A stretch of DNA of 11,146 nucleotides from DASXRA01 sp046734315 (GTDB lineage Bacteria > Actinomycetota > Actinomycetes > Mycobacteriales > Jatrophihabitantaceae): assembly GCA_046734315.1 (NCBI GenBank), contig JBKPQY010000008.1:1-11146 (forward strand), in the 5' to 3' direction. This document shows, piece after piece, positions 1-6,817 of this stretch (position 1 is its first letter; every line of letters begins with the position of its first letter). A program made the position numbers and the translations under genes. The notes below the pieces were generated by a model. It ran no database searches. It worked only from the letters and a program-made list of their open reading frames with translations, and was not told the DNA's origin.

Positions 1-1
1 G

Positions 2-418
2 TGGCTGTTCGTGCTTGCTGCGATACGCGTGGTCCGAGCCGACCTGCGCGTAAGCGGGCAGCCCCGCGTCGCTGTGCCGCCGCCGGCTCGGCGGCGTGGT
101 CGTGGGCCCGCTCAGGCGCCCGCGCCGCGCCGCGCCAGCATGCTGGTCGTCACCGCCGGCGGCCTCGCGGGTACCCGTATCGGGCTGACCGGCGCGCCGA
201 TACTGATCGGGCGGGCCGACGACTCCACGTTGGTCCTCACGGACGACTACGCCAGCACCCGGCATGCCCGGATCAGTCAGCAAGACGGCGTCTGGTTCGT
301 CGAGGACCTCGGCTCCACCAACGGCACCTACCTCGGCCAGCACAAGCTGAACGGCCCGACCCCGCTCGAGGTCGGCGTGCCCATCCGCATCGGCCGCACC
401 GTCCTGGAACTGAGATGA
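2..418 (+). CDS. fhaB: FHA-domain protein FhaB (FipA-like), 5' end outside window
   Basis: Only the last 138 residues are visible; the reading frame is open from base 2 to a TGA at 416-418. The first residues (WLFVLAAIRVV) look like the end of a membrane helix, as at the N terminus of mycobacterial FhaB, so the true start lies upstream and the GTG at base 11 is probably internal. A basic, Pro/Arg-rich linker (visible residues about 19-45) leads to an FHA domain (about 47-138). Its phosphothreonine-binding signature is present: GR at 70-71, STRH at 85-88 and the STNGT motif at 105-109. FHA domains bind phosphothreonine peptides. In mycobacteria FhaB is a substrate of the kinases encoded in this locus and acts at the division and elongation site. 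The position just before pstP is the conserved one. Identity is strong; the length and start cannot be given. Confidence 0.93.
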   Translation, partial: WLFVLAAIRVVRADLRVSGQPRVAVPPPARRRGRGPAQAPAPRRASMLVVTAGGLAGTRIGLTGAPILIGRADDSTLVLTDDYASTRHARISQQDGVWFVEDLGSTNGTYLGQHKLNGPTPLEVGVPIRIGRTVLELR

Positions 419-447
419 ATCGGGCTTATCCCGCCTGCGCGGATCCA

Positions 448-571
448 CGACGCGATGAGCGCTCGCGCGAAGAGCCCCGCCGCCGCGACGCGGCCCGCGC
501 CGCAAGGCGCGGAGCGGAGCCGTGGGTCCGCCCGAGCGGAGCGAGTGGCGGGGACGCGGATGCGCGTGGGC
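448..571 (+). repeat. Dispersed intergenic repeat, copy 1
   Basis: Bases 448-471 match 10245-10268 at 23 of 24 positions; the core is GATGAGCGCT followed, one variable base later, by GCGCGAA. About 50 bases further on, a palindromic part starts with GGGTCCGCC (525-533), continues with the core GCGGAGCG (536-543) and closes with GGCGGGGA. Copy 2 has the same order of parts: shared box, GGGTCC, GCG-N-AGCG core, GG-rich closing arm. The right boundary is uncertain. It does not encode a transposase and looks like a small non-autonomous or REP-like element. Confidence 0.6.
495..512 (+). other. Hairpin with GNRA (GCAA) tetraloop
   Basis: The arms CCGCGCC (495-501) and GGCGCGG (506-512) are perfectly complementary and enclose GCAA, a GNRA-type loop known to stabilise RNA hairpins. 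No T-run follows, so it is not a classical intrinsic terminator. If transcribed, it could limit read-through or protect RNA ends between fhaB and pstP. Confidence 0.55.
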
Positions 572-584
572 GGGGTAGGTCAGC

Positions 585-1976
585 GTGACGTTGGCTCTCC
601 GGTACGCGGTGCGCTCGGACCGCGGGCTGGTCCGTGGCAATAACGAGGACTCGGTCTATGCCGGCCCTCGGCTGCTCGCCATCGCTGACGGGATGGGCGG
701 GCACGCGGCCGGCGAAGTTGCCAGCAAGATCGCCGTGGCCGCCGTCGAGCGCCTCGACGAGGACCGGCCTATCGGGGACCTGCTCGCTGCGCTGCGGCTT
801 GCCGTCGAGGACGCCAACCACCGCATCGCCGACTCGATCCGGGCCGATGCCGAACTCGAGGGCATGGGCACGACGCTAACGGCGCTGCGGTTCACCGGCG
901 GCCAGGTCGGCTTGGTCCACGTCGGCGACTCGCGGGCGTACCTGCTGCGCGGCGAGCACCTGTCACAGATCACCCACGACGACACGTACGTCCAGTCGCT
1001 GGTCGACTCGGGCAAGCTCACCGCGGAAGAAGCGAGCAACCACCCACGCAAGTCCGTGATCCTGCGTGCGCTGATGGGCGACCAGGTCGACCCGGACGTC
1101 TCGATCCGCGAGGCGCGCGCGGGGGACCGGTACCTGCTCTGCAGCGACGGGCTGAGCGACGTCCTGACGGCGTCCACGATTCTCGAGACGCTCAGCGAGG
1201 GTGACCCCCAGGAGTGTGCGGACCGTCTCGTCGAGCTGACCCTGCGCGGCGGCGCTCCGGACAACGTCACCGTCATCGTCGCCGACGTGGTCGGTGGCGA
1301 CTTCGGCGACGACGTGCCCGTGATCGGCGGCGCGTTCATCGATCTGACCGAGCCGTCGCCACCGCCGGTCGAGGCCAGCCCGGCCGAACGTGCTGCGCAG
1401 ATGACCCGCACCGAGGTGCCGCACCATGTCGAGCCGCCGCTGCGGCGCCGCCGGTGGCTGCGCCGGCTGGTGATCACCGCGGTGGTGCTGGCCATAATCG
1501 TCGGCGGCACCGCCGGCTTCTACGCGTGGACGCAGAGCCAGTACTTCGTGGGACGCTCCGGCGACGAGGTGGCGATCTTCCGCGGCGTCAACACCGACTT
1601 CGGGCCGCTGAAGTTCTATCAGGTCTCGGAGAACACGCCGCTCAAGATGTCCGAGCTCACGCCCGCGGCGCGCAGCGAGGTCGAGTCGGGCATCACCGCG
1701 CACAGCCAGGCCGGAGCCGAGGACATCGTGGCCAATCTGCTCAAGACGCAGATGTTGCCGCTCTGCCGCACGAGCACGGCCACCCCGACTCCGTTCGATC
1801 GCGACGGCGCGATCGCCTCCAGTCCGGCTCCGAGGCCTCGCAAGACATCAGCCAAGCCGGCGCCGCGGACCTCGCCGCACCGCATTGCGGCGACGTCGGC
1901 CACGCCGACGGCCGCACCGACCACGCCGACGACGCCGACGGCCGCACTGACCACGCCGAACGAGGGCTGCCGGTGA
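585..1976 (+). CDS. pstP: Membrane-anchored PP2C-type Ser/Thr protein phosphatase PstP
   Basis: A 463-residue protein that removes phosphate from Ser/Thr residues and counters the PknB-type kinase of the same locus. The cytoplasmic PP2C domain spans about residues 5-235. Metal-binding and catalytic motifs are intact: NNEDS (19-23), ADGMGG with Asp35, VGDSRAYL with Asp115, CSDGLSD with Asp188, and GGAPDNVTV with Asp226-Asn227. An acidic/proline linker and Arg cluster (287-294) precede one membrane helix (about 292-315), so the C-terminal 150 residues should lie outside. That part has two cysteines (394 and 462) and a Thr/Pro/Ala-rich tail (about 395-460) built from a 10-residue repeat. The GTG start at 585 is the first possible after the in-frame TAG at 576; a weak AGGT sits just upstream. 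The stop overlaps the proposed rodA start (GTGA). It is shorter than the mycobacterial homologue (about 514 residues) mainly in the tail. Confidence 0.95.
   Translation: MTLALRYAVRSDRGLVRGNNEDSVYAGPRLLAIADGMGGHAAGEVASKIAVAAVERLDEDRPIGDLLAALRLAVEDANHRIADSIRADAELEGMGTTLTALRFTGGQVGLVHVGDSRAYLLRGEHLSQITHDDTYVQSLVDSGKLTAEEASNHPRKSVILRALMGDQVDPDVSIREARAGDRYLLCSDGLSDVLTASTILETLSEGDPQECADRLVELTLRGGAPDNVTVIVADVVGGDFGDDVPVIGGAFIDLTEPSPPPVEASPAERAAQMTRTEVPHHVEPPLRRRRWLRRLVITAVVLAIIVGGTAGFYAWTQSQYFVGRSGDEVAIFRGVNTDFGPLKFYQVSENTPLKMSELTPAARSEVESGITAHSQAGAEDIVANLLKTQMLPLCRTSTATPTPFDRDGAIASSPAPRPRKTSAKPAPRTSPHRIAATSATPTAAPTTPTTPTAALTTPNEGCR
1902..1959 (+). repeat. Tandem repeat in pstP 3' end (30-base period)
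   Basis: Bases 1902-1929 and 1932-1959 are the same 28-base unit with one difference (27/28), at a 30-base spacing. They encode TPTAAPTTPT and TPTAALTTPN in the extracytoplasmic tail of PstP. The in-frame period means unit gain or loss would change tail length without a frameshift. Confidence 0.85.
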
Positions 1977-3379
1977 CACCGTCGAGCGGGGAGACGCGTG
2001 TGCCGACCCGGCGCACGGCCGAGTTGGTGCTGCTGGTGTTCGCCATCGGCATCGTGTTCGCCGCCGAGGCCATCGTCGAGGCCACTCGCGACGGCCGGGT
2101 GAACCGCAATCTGCTCGTCGACAGCATCGTGCCGCTTACGGCCGGCGTCATCGCCCACTTTGTGATCCGGCGGGTTGCTCCATACGCCGACCCGCTGCTC
2201 CTGCCGATCGTGGTGTTGCTCAACGGGCTCGGCCTGGTCATGATCCACCGCCTGGATCTCGGGCTGAAGCAGCAGTCCGACGACGGCACCGGGCCCAAGT
2301 TCACCGGGGCTGCCGCGCCGACCCAGATCGTGTGGACGGCACTCGGCATCGCGCTGTTCCTGCTGATCATCTGGCTCGTGCGCGACCACCGGGTGTTGTC
2401 CCGGTACGCGTACACGCTGGCCCTCGCGGGCATGTTCTTCCTCGTGCTGCCATCGGTGCTGCCGTCGCGGTTCAGCGAGGTCAACGGCGCCCGAATCTGG
2501 ATTCGGGTGGCCGGCTTCTCCATCCAGCCCGGGGAATTCGCCAAGATCCTGCTGACGATCTTCGCGTCAGCATATCTCGTGACGAAGCGGGACGTACTGT
2601 CCCTTGCCGGGCGGCGCTTCATGGGTATCGACTTCCCCCGAATGCGCGACTTCGGCCCGCTGCTCGTCGTCTGGCTGATCTGTATCGGGGTGCTGGTCCG
2701 CGGTCACGACCTCGGCTCGTCACTGATGTTCTACGGGCTGTTCATCGTGCTGCTGTACGTCGCCACTGAGCGGGTCGGCTGGGTGGTAGTCGGCCTGGTG
2801 CTGTTCGCCGGCGGGGCGTACATCGCGTATCAGGTGTTCGCGAACGTTCAGACCCGGGTCACGGTGTGGCTGCACGTATTCGACTATCCGGGCGGCATCG
2901 GTTATCAGGTCAGCCAGTCGCTGTTCGGCCTGGGCACCGGCGGACTGTTCGGTACCGGCCTGGGCGGCGGCCATCCCGAGATCGTGCCGCTACCGGCCAC
3001 GGACTTCATCATCTCCTCATTCGGAGAGGAGATCGGCCTGTTCGGACTGGTCGCGCTGCTCGTCATCTACGTGCTGTTCATCGCGCGGGGGTTCGCGGCG
3101 GCGCTCGCGGTGCGCGACACGTTCGGCAAGCTGCTGGCCACCGGCCTCTCGTTCCTCGTCGGGCTGCAGCTTTTCGTGGTCGTCGCCGGTGTCACCCGCC
3201 TGCTGCCCGAGACCGGGCTCACGACGCCGTTCCTGTCCTACGGGGGTTCATCGCTGCTCGCCAACTACGCGCTGCTTGCGTTGCTGCTGCGCGTCTCGGA
3301 CGCTGCTCGCCGCCCACCCGGGCCCGCCAAGCACGTCGCCCCCGAGCCCGCGGTGACCCCACAGGCGGTACCGGCATGA
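1973..3379 (+). CDS. rodA: SEDS-family peptidoglycan glycosyltransferase RodA/FtsW
   Basis: A 468-residue polytopic membrane protein of the SEDS family (shape, elongation, division, sporulation), which polymerises lipid II into glycan strands with a partner class B PBP. Diagnostic motifs are present: FSIQPGEFAK (182-191), the ATDFI motif with Asp344 (the aspartate proposed as essential in RodA proteins), EEIGLFG, and GLTTPFLSYGGSS (415-427). About 12 hydrophobic segments run from residue 17 to 440, with a short Pro-rich cytoplasmic tail. Length matches mycobacterial RodA (about 469). The GTG at 1973 overlaps the pstP stop (GTGA) and has GAGGG six bases upstream. A GTG at 2000, with GGGGAG six bases upstream, is an equally good start and would give 459 residues. 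The stop overlaps the pbpA ATG by four bases, fitting the RodA-PbpA pairing. RodA rather than FtsW is inferred from the locus. Confidence 0.95.
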   Translation: MTPSSGETRVPTRRTAELVLLVFAIGIVFAAEAIVEATRDGRVNRNLLVDSIVPLTAGVIAHFVIRRVAPYADPLLLPIVVLLNGLGLVMIHRLDLGLKQQSDDGTGPKFTGAAAPTQIVWTALGIALFLLIIWLVRDHRVLSRYAYTLALAGMFFLVLPSVLPSRFSEVNGARIWIRVAGFSIQPGEFAKILLTIFASAYLVTKRDVLSLAGRRFMGIDFPRMRDFGPLLVVWLICIGVLVRGHDLGSSLMFYGLFIVLLYVATERVGWVVVGLVLFAGGAYIAYQVFANVQTRVTVWLHVFDYPGGIGYQVSQSLFGLGTGGLFGTGLGGGHPEIVPLPATDFIISSFGEEIGLFGLVALLVIYVLFIARGFAAALAVRDTFGKLLATGLSFLVGLQLFVVVAGVTRLLPETGLTTPFLSYGGSSLLANYALLALLLRVSDAARRPPGPAKHVAPEPAVTPQAVPA

Positions 3380-4851
3380 ATCGGCAGATTCGGCGGGTGG
3401 CCATTGCGGTCGGCGTGCTGATGGCGGCGCTGCTCGTGAACCTCAACTACGTCCAGGTCGTGAAAAGCGACGCCTACCGCAACAACAAGAACAACAAACG
3501 GGTCATCCTCAACGAGTACGCCAATCCTCGGGGGTCGATCATCGTGCAAGGCACGCCGATCGCCGAATCCGTCGCGACGAAGGACGAGCTGAAGTACCTG
3601 CGCAGGTACCCGGACGGGCCGGTGTACGCCGACCTGACCGGGTGGTACTCGCTGATCTACGACAAGAACGGCCTCGAGGAGACCGAGGACGGGCTGCTGT
3701 CCGGCAACGACAGCCGTCTGCTCGGTACCCGCATCACCGACCTGCTCACCGGGCGCACGCCGAAGGGTGGCAGCGTCTCGCTGACGATCAACAAGGCGGC
3801 GCAAGAAGCGGCCTACAAGGGGCTCGGCGGCCGGCGCGGCGCCGTCGTCGCGCTCGACCCGCGCACGGGCGCCATTCTCGCCGCGGTGAGCAGCCCGTCC
3901 TACGACCCGAGCGTGCTGAGCTCGCACAACCTCGACGCCATCCAGGCCGCGTACAAGAAGCTCAACAGCGACAAGAACCAGCCGCTACTGCCGCGGGCGT
4001 TCCAGGCGACCTACCCGCCCGGATCGGTGTTCAAGGTGATCGTCGCCGCGGCCGCGCTGAAATCCGGCAAGAAGCCCGACGACGTCATCCCCGGTCCGAC
4101 CGTGCTGGCCCTGCCGGACGGCGGCACGATGCACAACTTCGCGGGCGAGTCCTGCAGCAGGAACGGCAAGACCACGACGCTCATCGCCGCGCTGACGATC
4201 TCCTGCAACACCGCGTTCGCCCAACTCGGCATCGACACCGGACAGGACGCGCTGCAGAACGAGGCCAGCCTGTTCGGCATGAACGGTCAGGATTTCAGCG
4301 TGCCCCTGAGCGTCTCCGGCTCCACGATGGGCACCATCGAGAACCGCTCGCAGCTCGGGCAGAGCTCGATCGGGCAGTTCAACGTGCAGATGACACCGTT
4401 GCAGGCGGCGATGATCTCGGCCGCCGTCGAGAACGACGGCGCCCTGATGACGCCCTACCTCGTGCAGCAGGAGCTTGCTCCCAATCTGTCGGTGCTCGAC
4501 ACGACGCAACCCCAGCTGCAAAGCCAGGTGCTGAGGCAGGACCAGGACAGGCAACTGGAACAGATGATGGAAAGCGTCGTCGCGAGCGGCACCGGAACGA
4601 AGGCGCAGATCCGCAACGAGCGGGTGGGCGGTAAGACGGGCACCGCGGACAACTCTGACGCGAAGGGCAACCCGCTCCCGCCGCACGCCTGGTTCACCGG
4701 CTACGCGGCCGACCCGCTGCACCCGATCGCCGTGGCCGTGGTCCTCGAGAACGCCGGCGTCACCGGCAACGAAAGCGCGGGTGGCGAGCAGGCCGCGCCA
4801 CTTGCTCGCGATGTCATGAAGGCGTATATCGACGACGCGAGCGGGCGATGA
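3376..4851 (+). CDS. pbpA: Class B penicillin-binding protein PbpA (peptidoglycan transpeptidase)
   Basis: A 491-residue transpeptidase, the same length as mycobacterial PbpA. It cross-links peptidoglycan stem peptides and is the expected partner of the RodA glycosyltransferase encoded just upstream. One N-terminal membrane anchor (about 7-29) is followed by a class B dimerisation/pedestal region (about 40-140, with NPRGSI at 50-55) and a penicillin-binding domain. Active-site motifs are complete: SVFK with nucleophile Ser217 and Lys220, SCN at 276-278, and KTGT at 420-423. The ATG at 3376 overlaps the rodA stop (ATGA), so translation is likely coupled. It is expected to be anchored in the membrane with its catalytic domain outside and to be inhibited by beta-lactams, as is general for the family. 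Nothing appears broken. Confidence 0.96.
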   Translation: MNRQIRRVAIAVGVLMAALLVNLNYVQVVKSDAYRNNKNNKRVILNEYANPRGSIIVQGTPIAESVATKDELKYLRRYPDGPVYADLTGWYSLIYDKNGLEETEDGLLSGNDSRLLGTRITDLLTGRTPKGGSVSLTINKAAQEAAYKGLGGRRGAVVALDPRTGAILAAVSSPSYDPSVLSSHNLDAIQAAYKKLNSDKNQPLLPRAFQATYPPGSVFKVIVAAAALKSGKKPDDVIPGPTVLALPDGGTMHNFAGESCSRNGKTTTLIAALTISCNTAFAQLGIDTGQDALQNEASLFGMNGQDFSVPLSVSGSTMGTIENRSQLGQSSIGQFNVQMTPLQAAMISAAVENDGALMTPYLVQQELAPNLSVLDTTQPQLQSQVLRQDQDRQLEQMMESVVASGTGTKAQIRNERVGGKTGTADNSDAKGNPLPPHAWFTGYAADPLHPIAVAVVLENAGVTGNESAGGEQAAPLARDVMKAYIDDASGR

Positions 4852-4930
4852 CACGACGACCAAGGACCCTCGATGACGCGGAATCCCGCGTGACATGTAA
4901 GGCTATTGCCCCAATGACAGTGACCCTCGG

Positions 4931-4948
4931 CGCCGCTGCACAGCGGCG
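4931..4948 (+). promoter_or_regulatory. Inverted repeat directly upstream of pknB
   Basis: The perfect 8-base arms CGCCGCTG and CAGCGGCG are separated only by CA. The element ends nine bases before the pknB Shine-Dalgarno sequence. It could be a repressor/activator site or, in RNA, a leader hairpin that leaves the ribosome site exposed. No regulator can be named. Confidence 0.5.
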
Positions 4949-4957
4949 TGCTCGCTC

Positions 4958-4962
4958 GGAGG
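4958..4962 (+). promoter_or_regulatory. Ribosome binding site of pknB
   Basis: GGAGG is placed seven bases before the ATG at 4970. This is the best Shine-Dalgarno match in the + strand cluster and fixes the pknB start. It suggests independent, efficient initiation, unlike the overlapping upstream genes. Confidence 0.8.
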
Positions 4963-4969
4963 TCCGCCC

Positions 4970-6799
4970 ATGACGGCGACACCCCGCCTCGTCGGCAACC
5001 GATACGAGCTCGGCGAACTGATCGGCTACGGCGGCATGGCCGAGGTGCACCGTGGGCGCGACGTGCGGCTCGGCCGCGAGGTAGCGATCAAGATCCTGCG
5101 CCCCGATCTGGCCAATGACCCGGCGTTCCTCATCCGGTTCCGCCGCGAGGCCCAGTCCGCGGCGGGGCTGAACTACCCGGCGATCGTCGCCGTCTACGAC
5201 ACCGGCGAGGACCCGGGGCTGTCCAGCAACGGCGATGTCCCGTACATCGTCATGGAGTACGTCGAGGGTCGCACGCTGCGCGACGTGCTGAAGGAGCAGG
5301 GCAGGCTGCCGATCCGCCGCGCCATGGAGATCACCGCCGAGGTCTGCGGCGCCCTCGACTTCAGCCACCGCAACGGCATCGTGCACCGCGACGTCAAGCC
5401 GGGAAACGTCATGATCACGCCGACCGGCGCGGTCAAGGTCATGGACTTCGGCATCGCCCGCGCGCTGTCGTCGAACGCGGCCACGGTGACCCAGACCGCC
5501 GCCGTCATCGGCACCGCGCAGTACCTCTCGCCCGAGCAGGCGCGCGGCGAGCCGGTCGACGCCCGCTCCGACGTGTACTCGACCGGCTGCCTGCTCTACG
5601 AGCTGATCACCGGATCGCCGCCGTTCACCGGTGACTCACCGGTGGCGGTGGCCTACCAGCATGTCCGTGAGAACGCCCCGGTGCCGTCGTCACTGAACCC
5701 CGAGGTGCCGCGAACGGTCGACTCGATCGTGATGAAGGCGCTGGCCAAGAACCCGCTGAACCGCTACCAGTCCGCGGGTGAGATGCGTGCCGACCTGCAA
5801 CGCGCGCTGGCCGACCAGCCGGTGTCCGCCGAGGCCGTCATGACTGATGCGGAGAAGACGCAGTTCATCCCGCGCTCGCCCGCCCACCTCGCCGGGGGCG
5901 CGGCGCTGCCGCCGGGCGACGACGGCCGCACCGAGGAGGACGAGCGCCGCCGCCGCCGATGGATATGGACGGCCGTGGTCGTCGCGCTGCTGCTGGTCAT
6001 CGGAGCTGCCGCCTACGCGATCGCGCTCCTCGGCAAGACCGACAAGCCGAAGACCTTCGCCGTGCCGTCGCTGGTAGGACAGACAGTCACGGCCGCGAAC
6101 CAGGCGCTGGTCAAGGCCGGCTTCCAGCCGGACAACCAGCCGGGCACGACGAGCCAGCCCTGTACGGGCGCCCCGAACAACATCGTCCACGAAGGTCTCG
6201 TCTGCACCCAAGAACCGGCTGCCGGCTCGATGCAGACCAAGGACACCGTGATCACGTTCAAGACGTACAAGAAACCCACCGTCGAGGTGCCGAACGTCGT
6301 CGGCCAGTCCTATGCGGACGCGGCTAACGCGATCTCCGCCAAGGGGCTCAAACCGGCCCGCAAGGACGTCCCGAGCGACATGCCCGTGGGGCAGGTCGTC
6401 GCGGAAGACCCCAAGGCGTACACCCGGGTGGCGGCGCACGAGACGGTCACGCTGTCCGTCTCCAACGGCAAGTCCGGCGTGCCGAGTGAGGTCGGCAAGA
6501 AGATTCAGGACGCGAAGAGCGACCTGAGCAACCAGGGCTGGACCAACGTCGACACGCAGACACAGCAGACGACCGTTCAGGCGCAAGACGGCATCGTCCT
6601 CGACCAGTACCCGACGGCGGGCAGCGAGTTCCCGAAGGACCAGCAGATCACGCTGACTGTCGCGGTCTACGTGCCGCCGACGCCGACGACGACGCCGACG
6701 ACGCCGAGCACCACGCCGACGACGCCGAGCACCACGCCGCCCACGATCCCTCCGACGACACCACCGACGACGCTGCCGACGACGCTGCCACCGAACTAG
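4970..6799 (+). CDS. pknB: PASTA-domain Ser/Thr protein kinase PknB
   Basis: A 609-residue receptor kinase. The N-terminal cytoplasmic kinase domain (about 12-280) has the Gly-rich loop GYGGMAEV (19-26), Lys41, the HRDVKPGN catalytic loop with Asp141 and Lys143, DFG at 159-161 and the activation-loop threonines 174 and 176 in VTQT, which align with the autophosphorylated pair of mycobacterial PknB. A juxtamembrane linker rich in Arg leads to one membrane helix (about 331-353). Outside are three PASTA repeats (about 363-432, 437-500, 503-568), which in the family bind muropeptides or lipid II, then a Thr/Pro-rich tail (569-609). PASTA 1 holds two cysteines (398 and 412) that could form a disulphide. 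Mycobacterial PknB has four PASTA repeats and no such tail. The kinase is expected to phosphorylate FhaB and wall-synthesis proteins and to be reset by PstP. No pknA lies beside it. Confidence 0.97.
   Translation: MTATPRLVGNRYELGELIGYGGMAEVHRGRDVRLGREVAIKILRPDLANDPAFLIRFRREAQSAAGLNYPAIVAVYDTGEDPGLSSNGDVPYIVMEYVEGRTLRDVLKEQGRLPIRRAMEITAEVCGALDFSHRNGIVHRDVKPGNVMITPTGAVKVMDFGIARALSSNAATVTQTAAVIGTAQYLSPEQARGEPVDARSDVYSTGCLLYELITGSPPFTGDSPVAVAYQHVRENAPVPSSLNPEVPRTVDSIVMKALAKNPLNRYQSAGEMRADLQRALADQPVSAEAVMTDAEKTQFIPRSPAHLAGGAALPPGDDGRTEEDERRRRRWIWTAVVVALLLVIGAAAYAIALLGKTDKPKTFAVPSLVGQTVTAANQALVKAGFQPDNQPGTTSQPCTGAPNNIVHEGLVCTQEPAAGSMQTKDTVITFKTYKKPTVEVPNVVGQSYADAANAISAKGLKPARKDVPSDMPVGQVVAEDPKAYTRVAAHETVTLSVSNGKSGVPSEVGKKIQDAKSDLSNQGWTNVDTQTQQTTVQAQDGIVLDQYPTAGSEFPKDQQITLTVAVYVPPTPTTTPTTPSTTPTTPSTTPPTIPPTTPPTTLPTTLPPN
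6692..6733 (+). repeat. Tandem 21-base repeat in pknB 3' end
   Basis: Bases 6692-6712 and 6713-6733 are identical 21-base units, flanked by more degenerate CCGACG triplets (from about 6677). They encode the TPTTPST repeats of the extracytoplasmic PknB tail. The period is a multiple of three, so length changes would stay in frame. Confidence 0.85.
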
Positions 6800-6817
6800 T
6801 TTCGCGCCGCCCACCTG

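Larger units (their letters stand above)
419..584. other. Intergenic region fhaB-pstP with repeat element and hairpins
   Basis: These 166 bases lie between two same-strand genes that are usually nearly contiguous. No coding frame is convincing: the pstP frame is closed by a TAG at 576-578. The stretch holds a box shared with the region at 10245 (448-471), a 7-bp stem closed by a GCAA tetraloop (495-512), and a second stem formed by 528-532 and 547-551 around the motif GCGGAGCG. It is probably transcribed with the operon. No strong promoter is visible. Confidence 0.7.
4852..4969 (+). promoter_or_regulatory. pbpA-pknB intergenic region, possible pknB promoter/leader
   Basis: This 118-base gap sits where mycobacteria carry pknA. 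It contains two inverted repeats: ACGCGG/CCGCGT (4876-4891, 4-base loop) and CGCCGCTG/CAGCGGCG (4931-4948). Between them, about 4891-4920 is clearly richer in A/T than its surroundings and has TGACA at 4891 and again at 4915, which fits a promoter, but no clean -35/-10 pair could be assigned. No trace of a kinase reading frame is visible. Confidence 0.4.

Noticed and set aside
1..588. A 195-codon + strand frame covering fhaB and the following gap
   Set aside because: Arg/Pro-rich shadow; the FHA domain with all its binding residues is in the neighbouring frame.
1214..1972. Extension of the rodA frame upstream through pstP
   Set aside because: The extra residues are low-complexity Arg/Ala sequence in the wrong frame of pstP; RodA homology begins near the GTG at 1973.
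2866..3375. Extension of the pbpA frame upstream through rodA
   Set aside because: The added sequence is an Arg-rich shadow of rodA; the ATGA overlap and the exact family length support ATG 3376.
4876..4891. Hairpin ACGCGG/CCGCGT after pbpA as an intrinsic terminator
   Set aside because: The stem is only six pairs and is not followed by a T-run; terminator function is not supported.
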